A stretch of DNA of 64,000 nt from Hyperoodon ampullatus (taxonomy: Eukaryota > Chordata > Mammalia > Artiodactyla > Ziphiidae), in contig OX457056.1 in NCBI GenBank assembly GCA_949752795.1, positions 205,407,654-205,471,653 of the forward strand, written 5' to 3'. The translations under genes were made by a program, and so were the position numbers. This document shows positions 31,121 to 43,579 of this stretch, one piece after another. The notes under the pieces are model-generated. The model saw only the letters and a list, made by a program, of their open reading frames with translations. It was not told where the DNA came from and did no database searches. Each line of letters starts with the position of its first letter. Position 1 is the first letter of the stretch.

Positions 31121-32189
31121 TTTCATGCATTAATCAAAAGCAGCATTTCAACCAAGATATTGCATAAATCAAAAAAAAATTTTAAATCCATCCCTGAGAT
31201 TTTACTAGGAATATTTCTGACAGAAAAAATAGTAAACATATATGTACAAACACAAAGACATATAGATCAATTTAAATCCTTTTAACTCCTGTCTTGATTC
31301 TTGCGTGACAATAACAAAACAAAGTTGAAAGCCTGTGAGAGATTGTTCCAAGGTAGAGTTAGGGTGTGGTTTGAGTTGAAGGGTTTTGGAAGGAAGCGTC
31401 ACAGAACACTTGAAACGTTAGGGAATTTGTTCACTGAGTTTCTGCCAGATTTTTACTTGTCAGTACATCAGAATTAAGGTTGAGCCAGATAAATTGTTAA
31501 CAACGTCAAATTTGATTGTTTCAATATGTTCTAAATCATGGCTGCCAGGGCGGATCTTGCTGGTTTTTGCATCTTCCTCCCCAAACTTCAAAAGAATGAT
31601 AGATGGACATATTCTTTTCAAAGCGTAAATGATACCTTTATTTAGAAACAAGTGATACTTTAGTGGGTGGGCTTGTGTGAAAATATTCCACCTACTGGTA
31701 AGACCCGTGAAAAATCTTATCGGGAGTTTCGTCTTTAAAAAAGATTGTAACATCTCATCAGGGTGGATGTTTTTCCAATTTTAAGCAAATGCGATATATT
31801 TTAAATAAATTTGTTAGATCATACATCATTACTCTAAAAAATTCAGTGGTTGACAGTACTCCAGATACGCCCCTTGTGTTAAAAACAAACAAACAAACAA
31901 ACCCTGAAGTTAAAAATAAATCCCCAAATTTTGGTTGTTTACATTAATTAATAATATACCAAAAGGCAACTTGGAATATACCTAGTATGTTTTCACTTTT
32001 TAATAACTTCACTGATGCTCAACTCTACAGGGAAAAAACATTACCAAATAAGTTGTACCCATTCATTCAAAAATATTCATTGAATGTCTACTACATGCTG
32101 GACATTTTTTAAAGACCTTAAAATAACACTTTCTTCTACGCACTTAAACTTCCTCATGCAAAATGATTTCATTAAGGGTAAAAGGTGAT
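31121..32189. other. Unassigned AT-rich DNA
   Basis: No repeat or gene recognised in about 1.1 kb. Frames at 31205-31402 and 31460-31753 (minus) lack domains. Confidence 0.3.
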
Positions 32190-32600
32190 ATTAATAATGA
32201 TGAAGATTTGTTGAGACCTGAAATGTGCCAGGCACTGTGCTTGGTCCTTTACAGCCATCATCTCTTCAGTGGTCATGGCAACCATGTGGGGATGGAACTA
32301 ATATTATCCAAGCCTTAGGATGAGACAACTAAACTTAGGGAGATTCAAGGACTAGAAAAACAGGAAGCAGTGGGGCCAGAATTTGAAATCTGACAGTGTG
32401 AATCTGAACCCAACTTCTTTCTTTTTTTTTTTTACATTTTTATTGGAGTATAATTGCTTTACAATTGTGTGTTAGTTTCTGCTTTATAACAAAGTGAATC
32501 AGTTATACATATACGTATGTTCTCATATCTCTTCCCTCTTGTGTCTCCCTCCCTCCCACCCTCCTGAACCCAACTTCTTAATCATGATGGACGAATCAAG
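32190..32600 (-). repeat. MIR split by a young L1 stub
   Basis: Reverse-strand MIR: aaatgtgccaggcactgtgc, ttggtcctttacagccatca, ggatgagacaactaaactta, aatttgaaatctgacagtgt; continues after the L1 at 32580. Confidence 0.75.
32420..32563 (-). mobile_element. Very short, young-looking L1 3' end
   Basis: Only the last roughly 140 bases of an L1 (T-run, then acatttttattggagtataa to ctccctccctcccaccctc), very similar to the intact L1's 3' UTR. Perfect 16-bp duplication ctgaacccaacttctt at 32404-32419 and 32564-32579. Confidence 0.95.
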
Positions 32601-33894
32601 TATATCTTAATTGTACTGGACATGGTGTTCAAGCTGAAGGACTCCTCATCCAAGTCATACTCTACTTATTGTAAAATAAAAGTGACTCTTGTTCACATGG
32701 AGAATTGTCTCTACTCAGTCTAGAAAGAACTCCATAGTATCAATGCCCTCAAGCTAGAGCCCATCCTGAACACAATGGTAGTTGAAAAAGTCTTGTTTAT
32801 GACTCATTGCCGTGAGCAAAAACATACACCATGGGACCAGTGGGGTTTCTGAGTAAGACAGTGTTATAAAGAACCTATTAAAGAATTTGGGCTTTGGTTG
32901 GGTAACAATAAATGAATGCCTATTGTTTAATAATATAATACAGTAACAACAACAAAAAAGCTCCCCAATCAAAAACATCGTGGTCTTTGGACATCTGTTT
33001 GAGCAATAAAATGTGTTGACTCCAAGAGCTTTGTGGAGCTTGTATCACCAGAATGCCAAGTTAGCTTTGAAAGCTGACCAGAGTGAATGACCCACTAGTG
33101 TTTTCCACATTTAGTATAATGAAATTATCATGCAGTCTTACAAGCATGAGGCTGGATTTCTCAGACTTCTGGGCATGGCTTAGTTTTGATGGTGGTGTGC
33201 AGGAAAGTGAGAAACAGAATGAAAAATCCTCATCATCCTGTTCTGATCTGCCACAGTACCTCTGGATTTCTCCGATATTGATAGCCCTCTTTGTACAAGT
33301 GAATTCTGAAAGCTGTCTCATTAATGCAGTGAATGGATAGTGGTGTTTAACTGATGCCGTTGTTTTCCTGGCCTCTCTTATCAACGTGTAATAATCCATC
33401 AAGGAAGTCAATTTTATTCCTAGGAGTTTCTCACGGCAGAACGTTTCTTCTAGAAACCAAAGCTTCCCTTCCACTTCCCTTTATCATCACCCTTTCCCTC
33501 TTTCACAGAGGAGTTGCTCCTGCTCTCTCTTCCTCTCTCCCTCTCTCTGAATTAACGCCCTCTGGGCTCATCTTTATACTGCTTATGACGTGTTTGACAA
33601 TCACTGATGGCTCCCTGGGCTTCAGCTCATGGGGTAAGCAATGGAAGCATGAGCTTTCCTGACAGATTAGAAGGTGCTTTGTAACAAGGGGAAAATCAAA
33701 TCAAATGCTTGTCATAGGGTATTCCAAGCTATGTTAGAAGGCAGAAAGGGCATGAGAGAAAAGGAGTAGCTGGGAGAAAGTGAAAATGCAGTCTAACATA
33801 TGAGAAGAAAACTCCTGAACAACGGCATCAATTGGTGAAACAATAGAGACACTGCTCTATTGCGTAGCAAGAAAGCTACGCAAATTTAGAAAGT
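32601..33894. other. Unassigned non-coding DNA
   Basis: About 1.3 kb without recognised repeats. A 137-codon minus frame (33061-33474) overlaps an opposite frame and has no recognisable domain. Confidence 0.3.
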
Positions 33895-34420
33895 ACAAGA
33901 TAGAGAAGTGGTTAACAAATGACAGTATCACCAATCAAAGGAATTTATGCAGCCATTAAAAATGTTGGCTATGAAAAAAAGTATAATAGTATGAAAAAAT
34001 GCTTATTAGGTTATGATAAGTGGGAGAGTGATATAAAATTACAAAAGCAGGGCTTCCCTGGTGGCGTAGTGGTTGAGAGTCCGTCTGCCAATGCAGGGGA
34101 CATGGGTTCGTACCCCGGTCCGGGAAGATCCCACATGCCGTGGAGCGGCTGGGCCCGTGAGCCATGGCCGCTGAGCCTGTGTGTCCGGAGCCTGTGCTCC
34201 GCAATGGGAGAGGCCACAACAGTGAGAGGCCCGCGTACGGCAAAAAAAATAAAAATAAAAAAAATAAAAATTACAAAAGCAGTGTGACTACAACTAGGTA
34301 AAACTTCTGCATAGAGAAAAGGATGAATCTATACCAACAAAGTCAGTCTAGCATAGTTAACTGGTAGAAATTCATATATATTTCCTTTTTAAAATTTTCT
34401 ATAGTTTCCACTGTTCTTTA
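33895..34420 (+). repeat. Old L1M-like 3' end, split by a SINE
   Basis: tttatgcagccattaaaaat, tatgaaaaaatgcttattag before the SINE and ctaggtaaaacttctgcata, aattttctatagtttccact after it resemble the plus-strand 3' end of old L1. Moderate certainty. Confidence 0.5.
34050..34266 (+). mobile_element. CHR-type SINE with 15-bp TSD
   Basis: Short-form copy with an A/AAAT tail. Perfect duplication aaaattacaaaagca at 34035-34049 and 34267-34281. Confidence 0.96.
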
Positions 34421-35969
34421 AAGTACGGGCCACCCTAATTCTTTTGGGGAAAAAAAGCCATGTCTGTTTTCATGCACCAGCCCTTAACATTTCCACACAG
34501 GGGGTATCTCACATCTGTTTCCTTGTATTTTATTGGGTGAAGCAAGTGACACAGTCAAACCTGAATTCAAGGTGTCAGGGAAGTAAAATCTTCCTGCAAA
34601 AAGAGGAACTAGATCATGGTAAGTGGTAATACAGTCTATCAGGTAGTTAAATGGAAGTTTGGAATCCTTACTGGGGCTTGATTTGTGAAACTACACATAT
34701 ATACATACACACACACATATGTAGAGTGAGTTAGTGTGTATGTGTGTGTATCCAAGTATGGAAATAATTCACATTCCCATGGCCCAGTGAACAATTTTGG
34801 TGCTATGTATTTTTTTCTTTTTGTATATCCATATTTTAAGCATTTTCTGTAGTGAAGTTTTATTGTTGTTTCAAGTCTTTTAAAAAAATCGATTTTGTTG
34901 TTGTTTCAAAACAACTGGTTAAATAGTTGAACCCAAAGTCTGAGCTTAGGTTCAGTCATCCCCATGACTGAAACTGATGGACCATGCGGTTGCTGGGATA
35001 CGGCCACCCAGATGAATCAGATCAGCTCCTCACATGGTCAGCCATCTTTGAAATAGACACCTTTCCCACACAGGGCAAAAGGTACTTGCATGAGCTTGGT
35101 ATGAACCAGATCTCTCAGCACAGTTTAAGCCGTGTGCTCTGGGGGGCTGCTACTACTGGTTGCTCAAGTTTTCACACTCTCATAACACACCTGAACAACC
35201 GGACAAGTGTAGCAAGGAGGAGTAAATAGGACAACTGCAAAGTGCTCTCTGGAGAGAAATGCTCACATAAATGGAAAGTGGCCATCACATTACTCAGTCT
35301 CATAGCAATCTCTAGATTGCCGTCTCAAGGTCCTTCCTGAGCCATGCTAAGTGGAATGAATTTTGGAAATGCAGTTTACATTAACTACCGTTTACTTACC
35401 TGTCGATGACAAACTGGGCTCCTGACAAATCTTCTCCCCTGCAATGCACTGTATGCTAATAGCCAGCTAGGTTTAGAGCTCTCTAGTAAAGAAGGTATGT
35501 TTATGACTGGAACTCAATTCTGGCTCATTTTCATCATGATATTGTATGATGATGCAGCTGGAGAAAAAAGGTCTATGGCAGATAGGGAATGTATAGGAAG
35601 TGCCAGAGGTGCAATATGTTTTTACCATGCTACTTTATATTTGTATAACATACACACAGCATACCAATACAAAAAAATTAAAACTGATGAGACACAAAAT
35701 GAGGCAAAAGGAAAATAAGTAAAAATGTCAGATGGAGCCACTATAAGGTTGGTCTACCACATGCATGCCTTCTTCACGTCTGCTGAGCCAGGCTTTGGGC
35801 TGGAGCTGTTTGAGCATCAATGGGAAGAGGAAAACAAAACCATTTCATACAACATAGTGAATAAAGTATTAAAACAAAAACAAAAGTGTTTAGGAGTCAA
35901 GTTATTTCTAGTAAAGAAACACTAAGAATTATCCATCATGGGTTATTTTAGACATCGAGTTCATGGGAT
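34421..35969. other. Unassigned non-coding DNA
   Basis: About 1.5 kb with a CA/TG-rich patch at 34,690-34,750. Frames at 34984-35229 and 35497-35925 have no domain. Confidence 0.3.
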
Positions 35970-36160
35970 GGTTACAAATGTGAGCCCAGGAGCCAAGCTG
36001 CTTGGGTTTGAAACCAACCTCTGACATTTCCTCACTGTGTTATCTTGGGCCAGACTCTTCAAACCCCTTCAGGCTCTTCTCCTCATCACTAATTTGTAAC
36101 AACAGCACTAGCCTCATAGGATTGTTTTGAGGATTATGTTGGATAGTCCATGAAAGGAAT
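35970..36160 (+). repeat. MIR
   Basis: gagccaagctgcttgggttt, cctcactgtgttatcttggg, ctcataggattgttttgagg, in MIR order on the plus strand. Confidence 0.8.
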
Positions 36161-36205
36161 TCAGCATTAGGCTTTTTCATAATAGTAGCTAAAACTTAGT
36201 GAGTT

Positions 36206-36422
36206 TATTTATTATTATTATTATTATTTTGCGGTATGTGGGCCTCTCACTGTTGTGGCCTCTCCCGTTGCAGAGCACAGGCTCCGGACACGCAGGCTCA
36301 GCAGCCATGGCTCACGGGCTCAGCCGCTCCGTGGCATGTGGGGTCTTCCTGGACCAGGGCTCGAACCCATGTCCCCTGCATTGGCAGGCGGACTCTCAAC
36401 CACTGTGCCACCAGGGAAGCCC
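36206..36422 (-). mobile_element. CHR-type SINE
   Basis: Reverse-strand copy with an ATT-repeat tail at the left (attattattattatt), gcggtatgtgggcctctcac, and the reversed head ccaccagggaagccc at the right. Duplication unclear. Confidence 0.93.
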
Positions 36423-36499
36423 GAAAATGTGATTTCTTATTGAAAGGAATGACAAAGAATAGAGACGGTGGTCTCCAAGAGACAAATAAGTTCCACTCA

Positions 36500-36825
36500 A
36501 ATTCTTGGAGCACCATCCCAGGAACCTTTCTTCCAGGAACACTTTCTCCAGCTCTCTTGGCTCCTTCTCAGGCTGCATGTCTAAATTCCAAAGCACTCCT
36601 CACCATCTCCACCCTGTCTAATGCCCCTGTCTTAACCTCTGTGGCAGAGGATGTGTCCCAATATTTATTTTCTTTATTAATTGTTCTAATTGCATGTGAC
36701 CTGTTTCCTCCACTAGAATGCAAGCTCCCTAAGGGGACAGGGAATTTGCCTATATTGTTCACCACTGATTGATCAGGGCCGAGCCTGTGGTAGGTGCTCA
36801 ATTAATATTTAAGTGAAGTGGAAGA
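36500..36825 (+). repeat. LINE2 3' end
   Basis: cctccactagaatgcaagct, ccctaaggggacagggaatt, attgttcaccactgattgat, gtaggtgctcaattaatatt: the L2 3' end. The part before about 36,640 is weaker. Confidence 0.75.
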
Positions 36826-36925
36826 AAGGGACAAAGGAAGGAAGGACAGGAGGGTAAAAAAGAGGGTGAGAGGAAGGAAGGAAAGAAAGAAGATGGGGAG
36901 GAAGAGGGGAGATAGGAAGGAGGAG
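36826..36925. repeat. GGAA-rich low-complexity tract
   Basis: Nearly all purine on the plus strand (aggaaggaaggacagg, gaggaaggaaggaaagaaag). Confidence 0.9.
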
Positions 36926-36964
36926 AAATTAACATTTGCATTTTTGCTTTAGGGCCTGGTGTGT

Positions 36965-37497
36965 AAGTCAAGGTTTTTCAGAGAAACGGAACCAGTAGGA
37001 TATATCGATACATAGAAATACATGAGATTTATTGTAAGAATTGGCTCACTTGATTATAGAGGCCAAGAAGTCCCACAATCCATCGTGTGTGAACTGGAGA
37101 ATCAGAAAAAAACAGTAGTATAATTCAGTCCAAGTCCAAAGACCTGAGACCAGGAGAGCTGGTAGTATAAGTCCCAGTCCAAACCTGAAGGTCCAAGAAT
37201 GAGGAGTGCCAAAGTCTGAGGGCCGAAAAAAGATGGATGTCCCAGTCCAAGCAACAAGAGCAAATGTGTCCTTCCTCTGCCTTGTTATTCTCTTCAGTCC
37301 CTCAATGAATTGGATGATGCCCACCATCCAATTCATTGATGGATGCTGGTGACGTGGATCTTCTTTTCTCAGTCTACTGATCCGTAGGCTAATCTCTTCC
37401 TGAAACACCCTCTCAGACACACCCAGAAAAAATGTTTTACCACCTCCCTGGGCATCCCTTAGTCCAGGAGAAGTTGACACATGAAATTAGCCATCAT
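36965..37497 (+). repeat. ERVL-type (MLT2-like) LTR
   Basis: Same family as 25473-26231: agtcaaggtttttcagagaa, atgagatttattgtaagaat, gcctgagaccaggag-type block, ctcagacacacccagaaaaa, agaagttgacacatgaaatt. No internal genes seen. Family name tentative. It contains the perfect palindrome at 37302-37339. Confidence 0.6.
37302..37339. repeat. Perfect 15-bp inverted repeat
   Basis: tcaatgaattggatg (37302-37316), 8-base loop, catccaattcattga (37325-37339). Confidence 0.97.
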
Positions 37498-38359
37498 AGC
37501 TGATGTTAACGGCAGCTCAGGACCACCTCTCCTTCTGATGCGGGCAGGCCTCTCTGCTGTCATTGGCCTGGAGGCCCTGCCTTAATCTGGTTTTGGATGA
37601 TGAGATTAGCTGCAGCTGTTCATGCTGTTAGGCTTCTGAGTGGAAAATGGCCGAGCTTCCTTTTTATTGCTCATGCATTTGTCATAAGTTTTATATAACA
37701 GAAAAAAAAAGTCAGCTGTGGGACTCAGGGATGAGGCATCCAACAAGGAAGGTCTTGGCAGCTAGTCCTGTGTATGTTGAGTGGTGGAGGAGGGGGCGGT
37801 AGAAAAACAGGCCAGCTCCTCCTGAGCAGCTGATTCTAACTTTTGTTCTAATTTCACCACTGACGCCCAGCTTGCCACATGGCTTCCTGTGTCAGGTTGG
37901 CTGCCAGCTTCAAACACCAGCTTAATTAATTTAGTTGGAGATTTACAAGAAGAAAAATGAAAGAGAACTAAGCCAAGTGCTTAACTTTAATTCAAAACGA
38001 ATTACCTGATTTCTTTTAAGGAAGAGCTCCTTAAGCTTTTCAGAAGTATTGACAGCTTTTTTTCAAAGATACATCTTAATACGTGGTTATTTCCACATGA
38101 CTTTTAGAAGCTGCAGTTCCTTCAGTGTGAGCCTAAAAAGCTTGCATGAGGACCTTTTGTTTTGTTTTTTAACTGCTGTGGAGATAGGAAGTGCTTCTTG
38201 GAAATACCAGAAACCCCTGTTCTGACAAAATATTGCTTTAGGGCTGATGCCGCATATTATGAATTCTGTGTTTGAGATGCTGGAATGCATTCAGATTAGA
38301 ACCCATCGGGGCAACCCAAAGGTTTGGTCCGAAAGGTACAGACCCAGTTTTCTCTGAGA
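37498..38359. other. Unassigned, possibly unique DNA
   Basis: Lacks repeat signatures. Contains patches such as gatgagattagctgcagctg and ttcttcttaattaattt-like AT blocks. No exon argued. Confidence 0.35.
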
Positions 38360-38545
38360 TGCTCTGGAGATACTTTGCTATTTGTGGCACATAAGACTCA
38401 CTTGAGAAACTTGTTAAACTGTAGATTACTGGGTCCCACTCCAGGGATTCTGATCTAGTATGTAAGGAAGGAAGCCCAGGAATTTTTACTTTTCAATATG
38501 CCAGATCATCATGGTATGATGTATTTTAGAAACACTGCTCTGGGG
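38360..38545 (+). repeat. MER5A-like hAT fragment
   Basis: gactcacttgagaaacttgt, taaactgtagattactgggt, attctgatctagtatgtaag, tttagaaacactgctctggg: MER5A order. Confidence 0.72.
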
Positions 38546-38599
38546 GATTAAAAGAAAACAATATAATATAATCCTTGTGTGTATAAATGTAATAAGTGT

Positions 38600-39300
38600 A
38601 TTCCTGAAACTGCCTTCTAAACAGCCCTCAAACAGGCAACTTCTTCTCAACAAGAGGGCCTTGTCCTTCTTCTACTTAAGACCCTTCAATGGCTCCCTGA
38701 ATCTTTCAAGGTCCCTTTCAAATGTCTTTGCTTAGCATTTGCTCCTCATGCTTTGTAAAAAGAGTTTATTAAACATGTAGATTACTGGGCCTCACTGAAT
38801 CAGGTTTCCTGAATCTGGCCAGAAATCTCTTCCTTTGTAAATTCCCTAGGTGATTTTGATGTATATCAAAATTTGAGACCTTCTATTTGAGATTTTCTCT
38901 GGCCTGTTTCCCACCACTGTTTGCATGCGTTTTCTGCACAAACCTGCTTAAAATGTCTCTAATACCTCAGACTGTTTCAAGTCTTCTGGGAAGTCCCACC
39001 ATATCTCCCAAGCAGGTAATTCTTCATGTTGCTCACAAATTTAGCTGAGGCCCCATATCCTCCAGGAAAGCCTCTCTTGCCTCCGCAGTCTGAAACCCAT
39101 GCATCTCTTCTGTGTTCTCATAGTGTCCTCTAAATATCTCCGGCTAGAACTTCTCCTGCTGGATCGACATTGTCAGTTTATTCAGAATTCCTTGAGATCT
39201 GGAAGCATATATCATTTATATGTATCTGTAATCAACACAGAGCTTGTATGCATATGCAAGTGTTTAGTTTAATGGCTGTGGAATGAATGAACTAGAACTA
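38600..39300 (+). repeat. LINE2 fragment with a MER5 piece inside
   Basis: L2 blocks acccttcaatggctccctga, ccaggaaagcctctcttgcc, ttccttgagatctggaagca. Between them 38755-38880 is a MER5A-like insertion (gtagattactgggcctcact, tccctaggtgattttgatg). Confidence 0.7.
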
Positions 39301-40689
39301 TAAGGCAGAACAGTAGACAAATAGCTGTACATAGAAAGATATGGTTTTACATATAAAATCTCAAAGTATATTTGCTGGAGAAGTTTTTTTTATAGGATGG
39401 AATGGATTGGAGATCATTGCTTGAAGGGGGTGAACACTGAGCCTGGCCTTGACCAAAGAATATGGTGAGAAGAAAGGAACCAGTTGACATAATCAATGGG
39501 AGGCAGTTTGAGGAACCTAGCATGTGGATACCCCAAGAAGAGCTAAGTATAAATGAAGTAGCAAGGTCAGAATCTGGTGCAGAGAGTCAGAAGTCTAGAG
39601 GAAGACTTTATTTAGACCATGGGTGCTGAGGATGCTGGTTTGCCTTAGGGGTCTTAGTTTTCACTCTGAGAATGTCATCTGAAGATTAGCCTTATCTGTG
39701 CAGCCTTAGCTCACATGGTACCTTCCGTGAACTGTGTGATTCCTGGGCAGAAATCAGTGACAATGATCTATTATCTTATAAATCTTTCCTTTTCTTCTTG
39801 CTTACCTTGAGGTAACTCAGCTCCATAATATACAACCTGTTTTTTTCTGTAGAATATCAAGGAAAGATGTCATAATATGAGGATTTCAGTTTGTTTATTC
39901 TGTAAAGAAAGCCAATATCTTGATCTAGAAGAATGAGAGAGGGATTGAGAGAGAGAACTACAGGAGAGGCAGGGATAAAAACAATGAGAGAAAGAAAAGT
40001 TTAACAAACTCTTGGCATTATTTATTTCAAGCATGTTTATTTCTTAAAGAAAATTAGAAGTTCATGTCTTTCACTTTTCATTGAGAAACCCAAAACTTTG
40101 AGATGAGAAGTTTTGAGAAAGAAAGAAGCATTTTCAAAGAAAGCAAAGAGAAATGTGTATTAAATGTGGTCAAGTGAATTAACAAGTGAATCCATAATTT
40201 AAAGGTGAATTGTTTCATATTTTTCTAATTTCTTTTGTAAATCAATGGTGCCATTCTGTATCTTTGGCTGTGAGCCAACTTAAACTGCATGATCTCTCCT
40301 GCCAATGCCTCAAGTTTGCTTCTGTCTTGTCTGCAGGAACTTTTTTGTCAGGATCTCTCCATCAAACCTCTCCATCAGACCCAGGATTAAAATCAGACCA
40401 CTTAACGGATCACACCATTTTAGGTGGCACTGATGTTTTTGGACCTAACCTTACTTTTAGCTTAGGTCTTAGTTGTAGATTAGGTCTAGTGAAACTGAGA
40501 TTTTTGAGGGTCATAATACTGAATTTCATAATAATCAGAAGATTAAGGAAAAAGTGAGATATCAACTACCTTCAGAAAATAATCCTTGAAATTCTGTAAT
40601 GCTGGAAGACCAGCTGGTTTGTAGAGTAGACTTACAATAAGTAATGGATTAATATTCCTCCCCCAGCCTTCTATATCTTGATTCTAATC
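39301..40689. other. Unassigned non-coding DNA
   Basis: About 1.4 kb. 39,380-39,650 may be an old unplaced repeat; nothing else recognised. Confidence 0.3.
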
Positions 40690-41430
40690 TGTCATTCCTC
40701 TATTCATCCAGATCAGAAAACTTGAAATCAATTTAGGTATTCTATCAACCTATCCAGTTTGTCACTCAGTTTTGTCCCTTTGAGCTCCTCCGAAGCTCTT
40801 CAGTTCAGGTCCCCTCCCCACTGCTGCTCCTCCTCCCTTTAGACTTTCACTGAGGTCAGTGCAGATGCCTTTTGACAATTCTCCATGCCCTCTATTCCCC
40901 TACCTCCGCATTCATTCTTCCTACTGTTCCTAGACTTATATTTATTAATATACAAATATGATTATGTTATAGCTTTTAACGTTTTCCTATAACAGGCCAT
41001 TTTTATGGTCTTAAATTTTACTCTTGAGGATCTAGCCTTTGTACCTACTCATCCTCAAGTTTCTCTGTCCTCCTTCTCATGCACTTTCCTCTTTGTCACC
41101 CGAACTACTTACAGATCATAGACTGCAGCAGGCTCTCTGGTGTAACGTTGTCCTCATGCTTGTAAAATTATTTGCAACATGCACATCAGTCTTTTTCGTT
41201 TGCCAACCCCTAAGCATCCTGCAAGATTTAGCTTCTCTAGGAATCCTTCAGGTAACCCTCCTCTGATTGGCCTTCGTCTGTGCTCCAAGAACACCCTGAG
41301 CATAAGGATATTCAGTAATTATCACATCAAATTAGAATTGTCTTGTGTCTGCTTCGTTCACTAGCTACAAGTTCCTTATAGGCATGTCTTTCACCTCTGT
41401 ATGCCCAGTGTCTAATATAATGACTTGTCC
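40690..41430 (+). repeat. LINE2 fragment
   Basis: Diverged L2: tatagcttttaacgttttcc, tctcatgcactttcctcttt, gcaagatttagcttctctag, ctacaagttccttataggca, cctctgtatgcccagtgtct. Confidence 0.72.
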
Positions 41431-43579
41431 ATTTGTGTAGTGTGTTGCCTAGAATAGAACCCTTTCTTTCAGAAATCACATAGGTATCATTTTATATGAT
41501 TCTGGTGTGTCTGATCGAGGGTTCTTTAAATTTAGTGAGGGACATAAGCCCAGGCCAGGATAATCAGTAACCTCCCCCAGACTGTAATGAGAGAGCTTTG
41601 GGAAAGATGTTCTCCTCTTTTAGAGTCCAAAGCTCTAAGGACATCCAAGCTGAACATCTGATGGCTATCTACCCCTTCTGAATGGAGAAAGTCATCTTTA
41701 AGAAGACACTGAGGCCAATACTCTAAAAGAAATGGAACCTACAATCACAGGAGTTGAGAGAGAGAGAAAGAGAGGGAGAGAGAGAGAGAGGGAAGGCCAT
41801 TTGAGCTTTATCTTCAATACCCTGTATGCAGCCATAGAAGAGATTATTCCATACTCTATATTTCTCATTTATATGAGCAAATAAACACTTCAAATACTGT
41901 AATTAGAAAACAAAACAAATGAGGAGATCTATTAATGCTTATAGAATGGATGAATTTAAAAAGACATCTTTCATAAGGTGAAGTGAGGGGAAAGACAGGG
42001 AGGGTTAAGAAGGATTACAGCATCAGAAGGAATATGGCAGTCATTTAGGATAGAATCCATATCCTAGAAGAGTTTCTAATACAGTAAGAAAGACGGTGCA
42101 CACACAGAAGGGAAGGACATGTATAAATTCGTGGCTTTTGGACTAAAGAGTTGTAGTTGAAGAAACCTAGAGCAATCTGAGCAGCATGAGGTTCGGGGCA
42201 TAGACACACTGCTTACATAGACAAGTCAACGATTCTTCTGAAAGGGGGAAAATTAGAATTTAACATCATAAAATGCATTCAGTTAATTTATCTCATAATT
42301 CTATTTCTAGCATGTACCAAATTTAGGGTTAAATTTGTAGCATCTCTGTAGAAGTGTATCCTGACAGATATATACTCAGAGTTACACTTTCGGTCAAAGA
42401 ACAAAGTGATGAAAACCACCAGGAATGGGTTCAGAATACAGTGAGCCTGACTGGGTCCCATTTGTCATGGTGAGTGAACAGTGGTAAAAGAGGCACAGAC
42501 ATTACACTCAGAAGCTAACTTCAGCTTCTGACCCTTTGTGACCACAAACCGCCAAAGGAAGGGCACAGCCAGAACGAAGGGGTCAACATCAGCCATGGGA
42601 ACTGTGTCCTCTCTCTGCCCTCCACATGGCAATTCTGGGAATTCATATCCATTTCCTGACTCTGTCAGCTTATAATTTGCACACACAGAGGATAGGAAAA
42701 CCCGCTTCCGCCTTTAATAAGGCTATTTATGGGTAATGGAAATGAGTTGATTCTAGCAGATACTTACTTTGCATGAGGAAGTCAGTTTCTGTCTTAAGAC
42801 TAGGATATGAAATGTGCTTACAAATCACATGTGGGTACTAATTCTAACCATGATTTATCTGGTTAAGGAGCTAGTTATAAGACTAGCAGAAATACATATC
42901 TTTTCCACTAAGAACTAACCATGCAAGGAGAGGGTATCTGTGGGGAACAACAACAAAAAAGGGTAGTTCCACAGGTAAATAGCCAATTAATTCACTTTTG
43001 AAAATCATAACATCTTCCATCATCAGTTCTAAAAACATAGTAAGGAATATAAACATTCATTTATTAAAAAGAAAAGCAGTAAATATATTTTTCTAACATA
43101 TGATCCATTGAGGAAGAAGAGGGTCCTGAATCAGACATAAAATTCTGAAATTTGTCAAAGTTTTAAGTGACAGAGGTAAGATAGTATCACATGTCTGATA
43201 CTTGCCTAATATTGCCCATTTCCTGGGGGAGAAAATCAAGCAAAGAGCAGCAACCACTACTCCAACCAATAAAGTAAAAATAAATAAAATTTTGGCACAC
43301 AAAGTGAACAGGTATTGTCAAAATTTATTTTTAAACATATTTTAACTTTTCCCTGAATTTAAAATCTGTAAATATTTATTATTTTCATAATTTAAAGGAG
43401 AAAAACAAAATGTTTTCCCATTTTCTAAAATGTTCTATAATGTACACAGTCATGAAAATAAAGTTCTTTTCTCATGGGGCAGTTATCTCATCTTTTAGAA
43501 TTTTTAGGATCTTAGTACTAAAGACTCATTTTATTATTAGCATCCATGGGTGTAAACGGTTTCACACAATTGGCCATCA
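41431..43579. other. Unassigned AT-rich DNA with a GA repeat
   Basis: About 2.1 kb without a recognised gene or repeat family, except a (GA)n-rich simple repeat at 41756-41794 (gagagagagagaaagagagg). Confidence 0.35.

Noticed and set aside
33061..33474. 137-codon minus-strand frame
   Set aside because: No recognised domain, a competing opposite frame and no exon signals.
37046..37480. 144-codon minus-strand frame
   Set aside because: Lies antisense within an ERVL-type LTR that has no coding capacity; it spans the palindrome.
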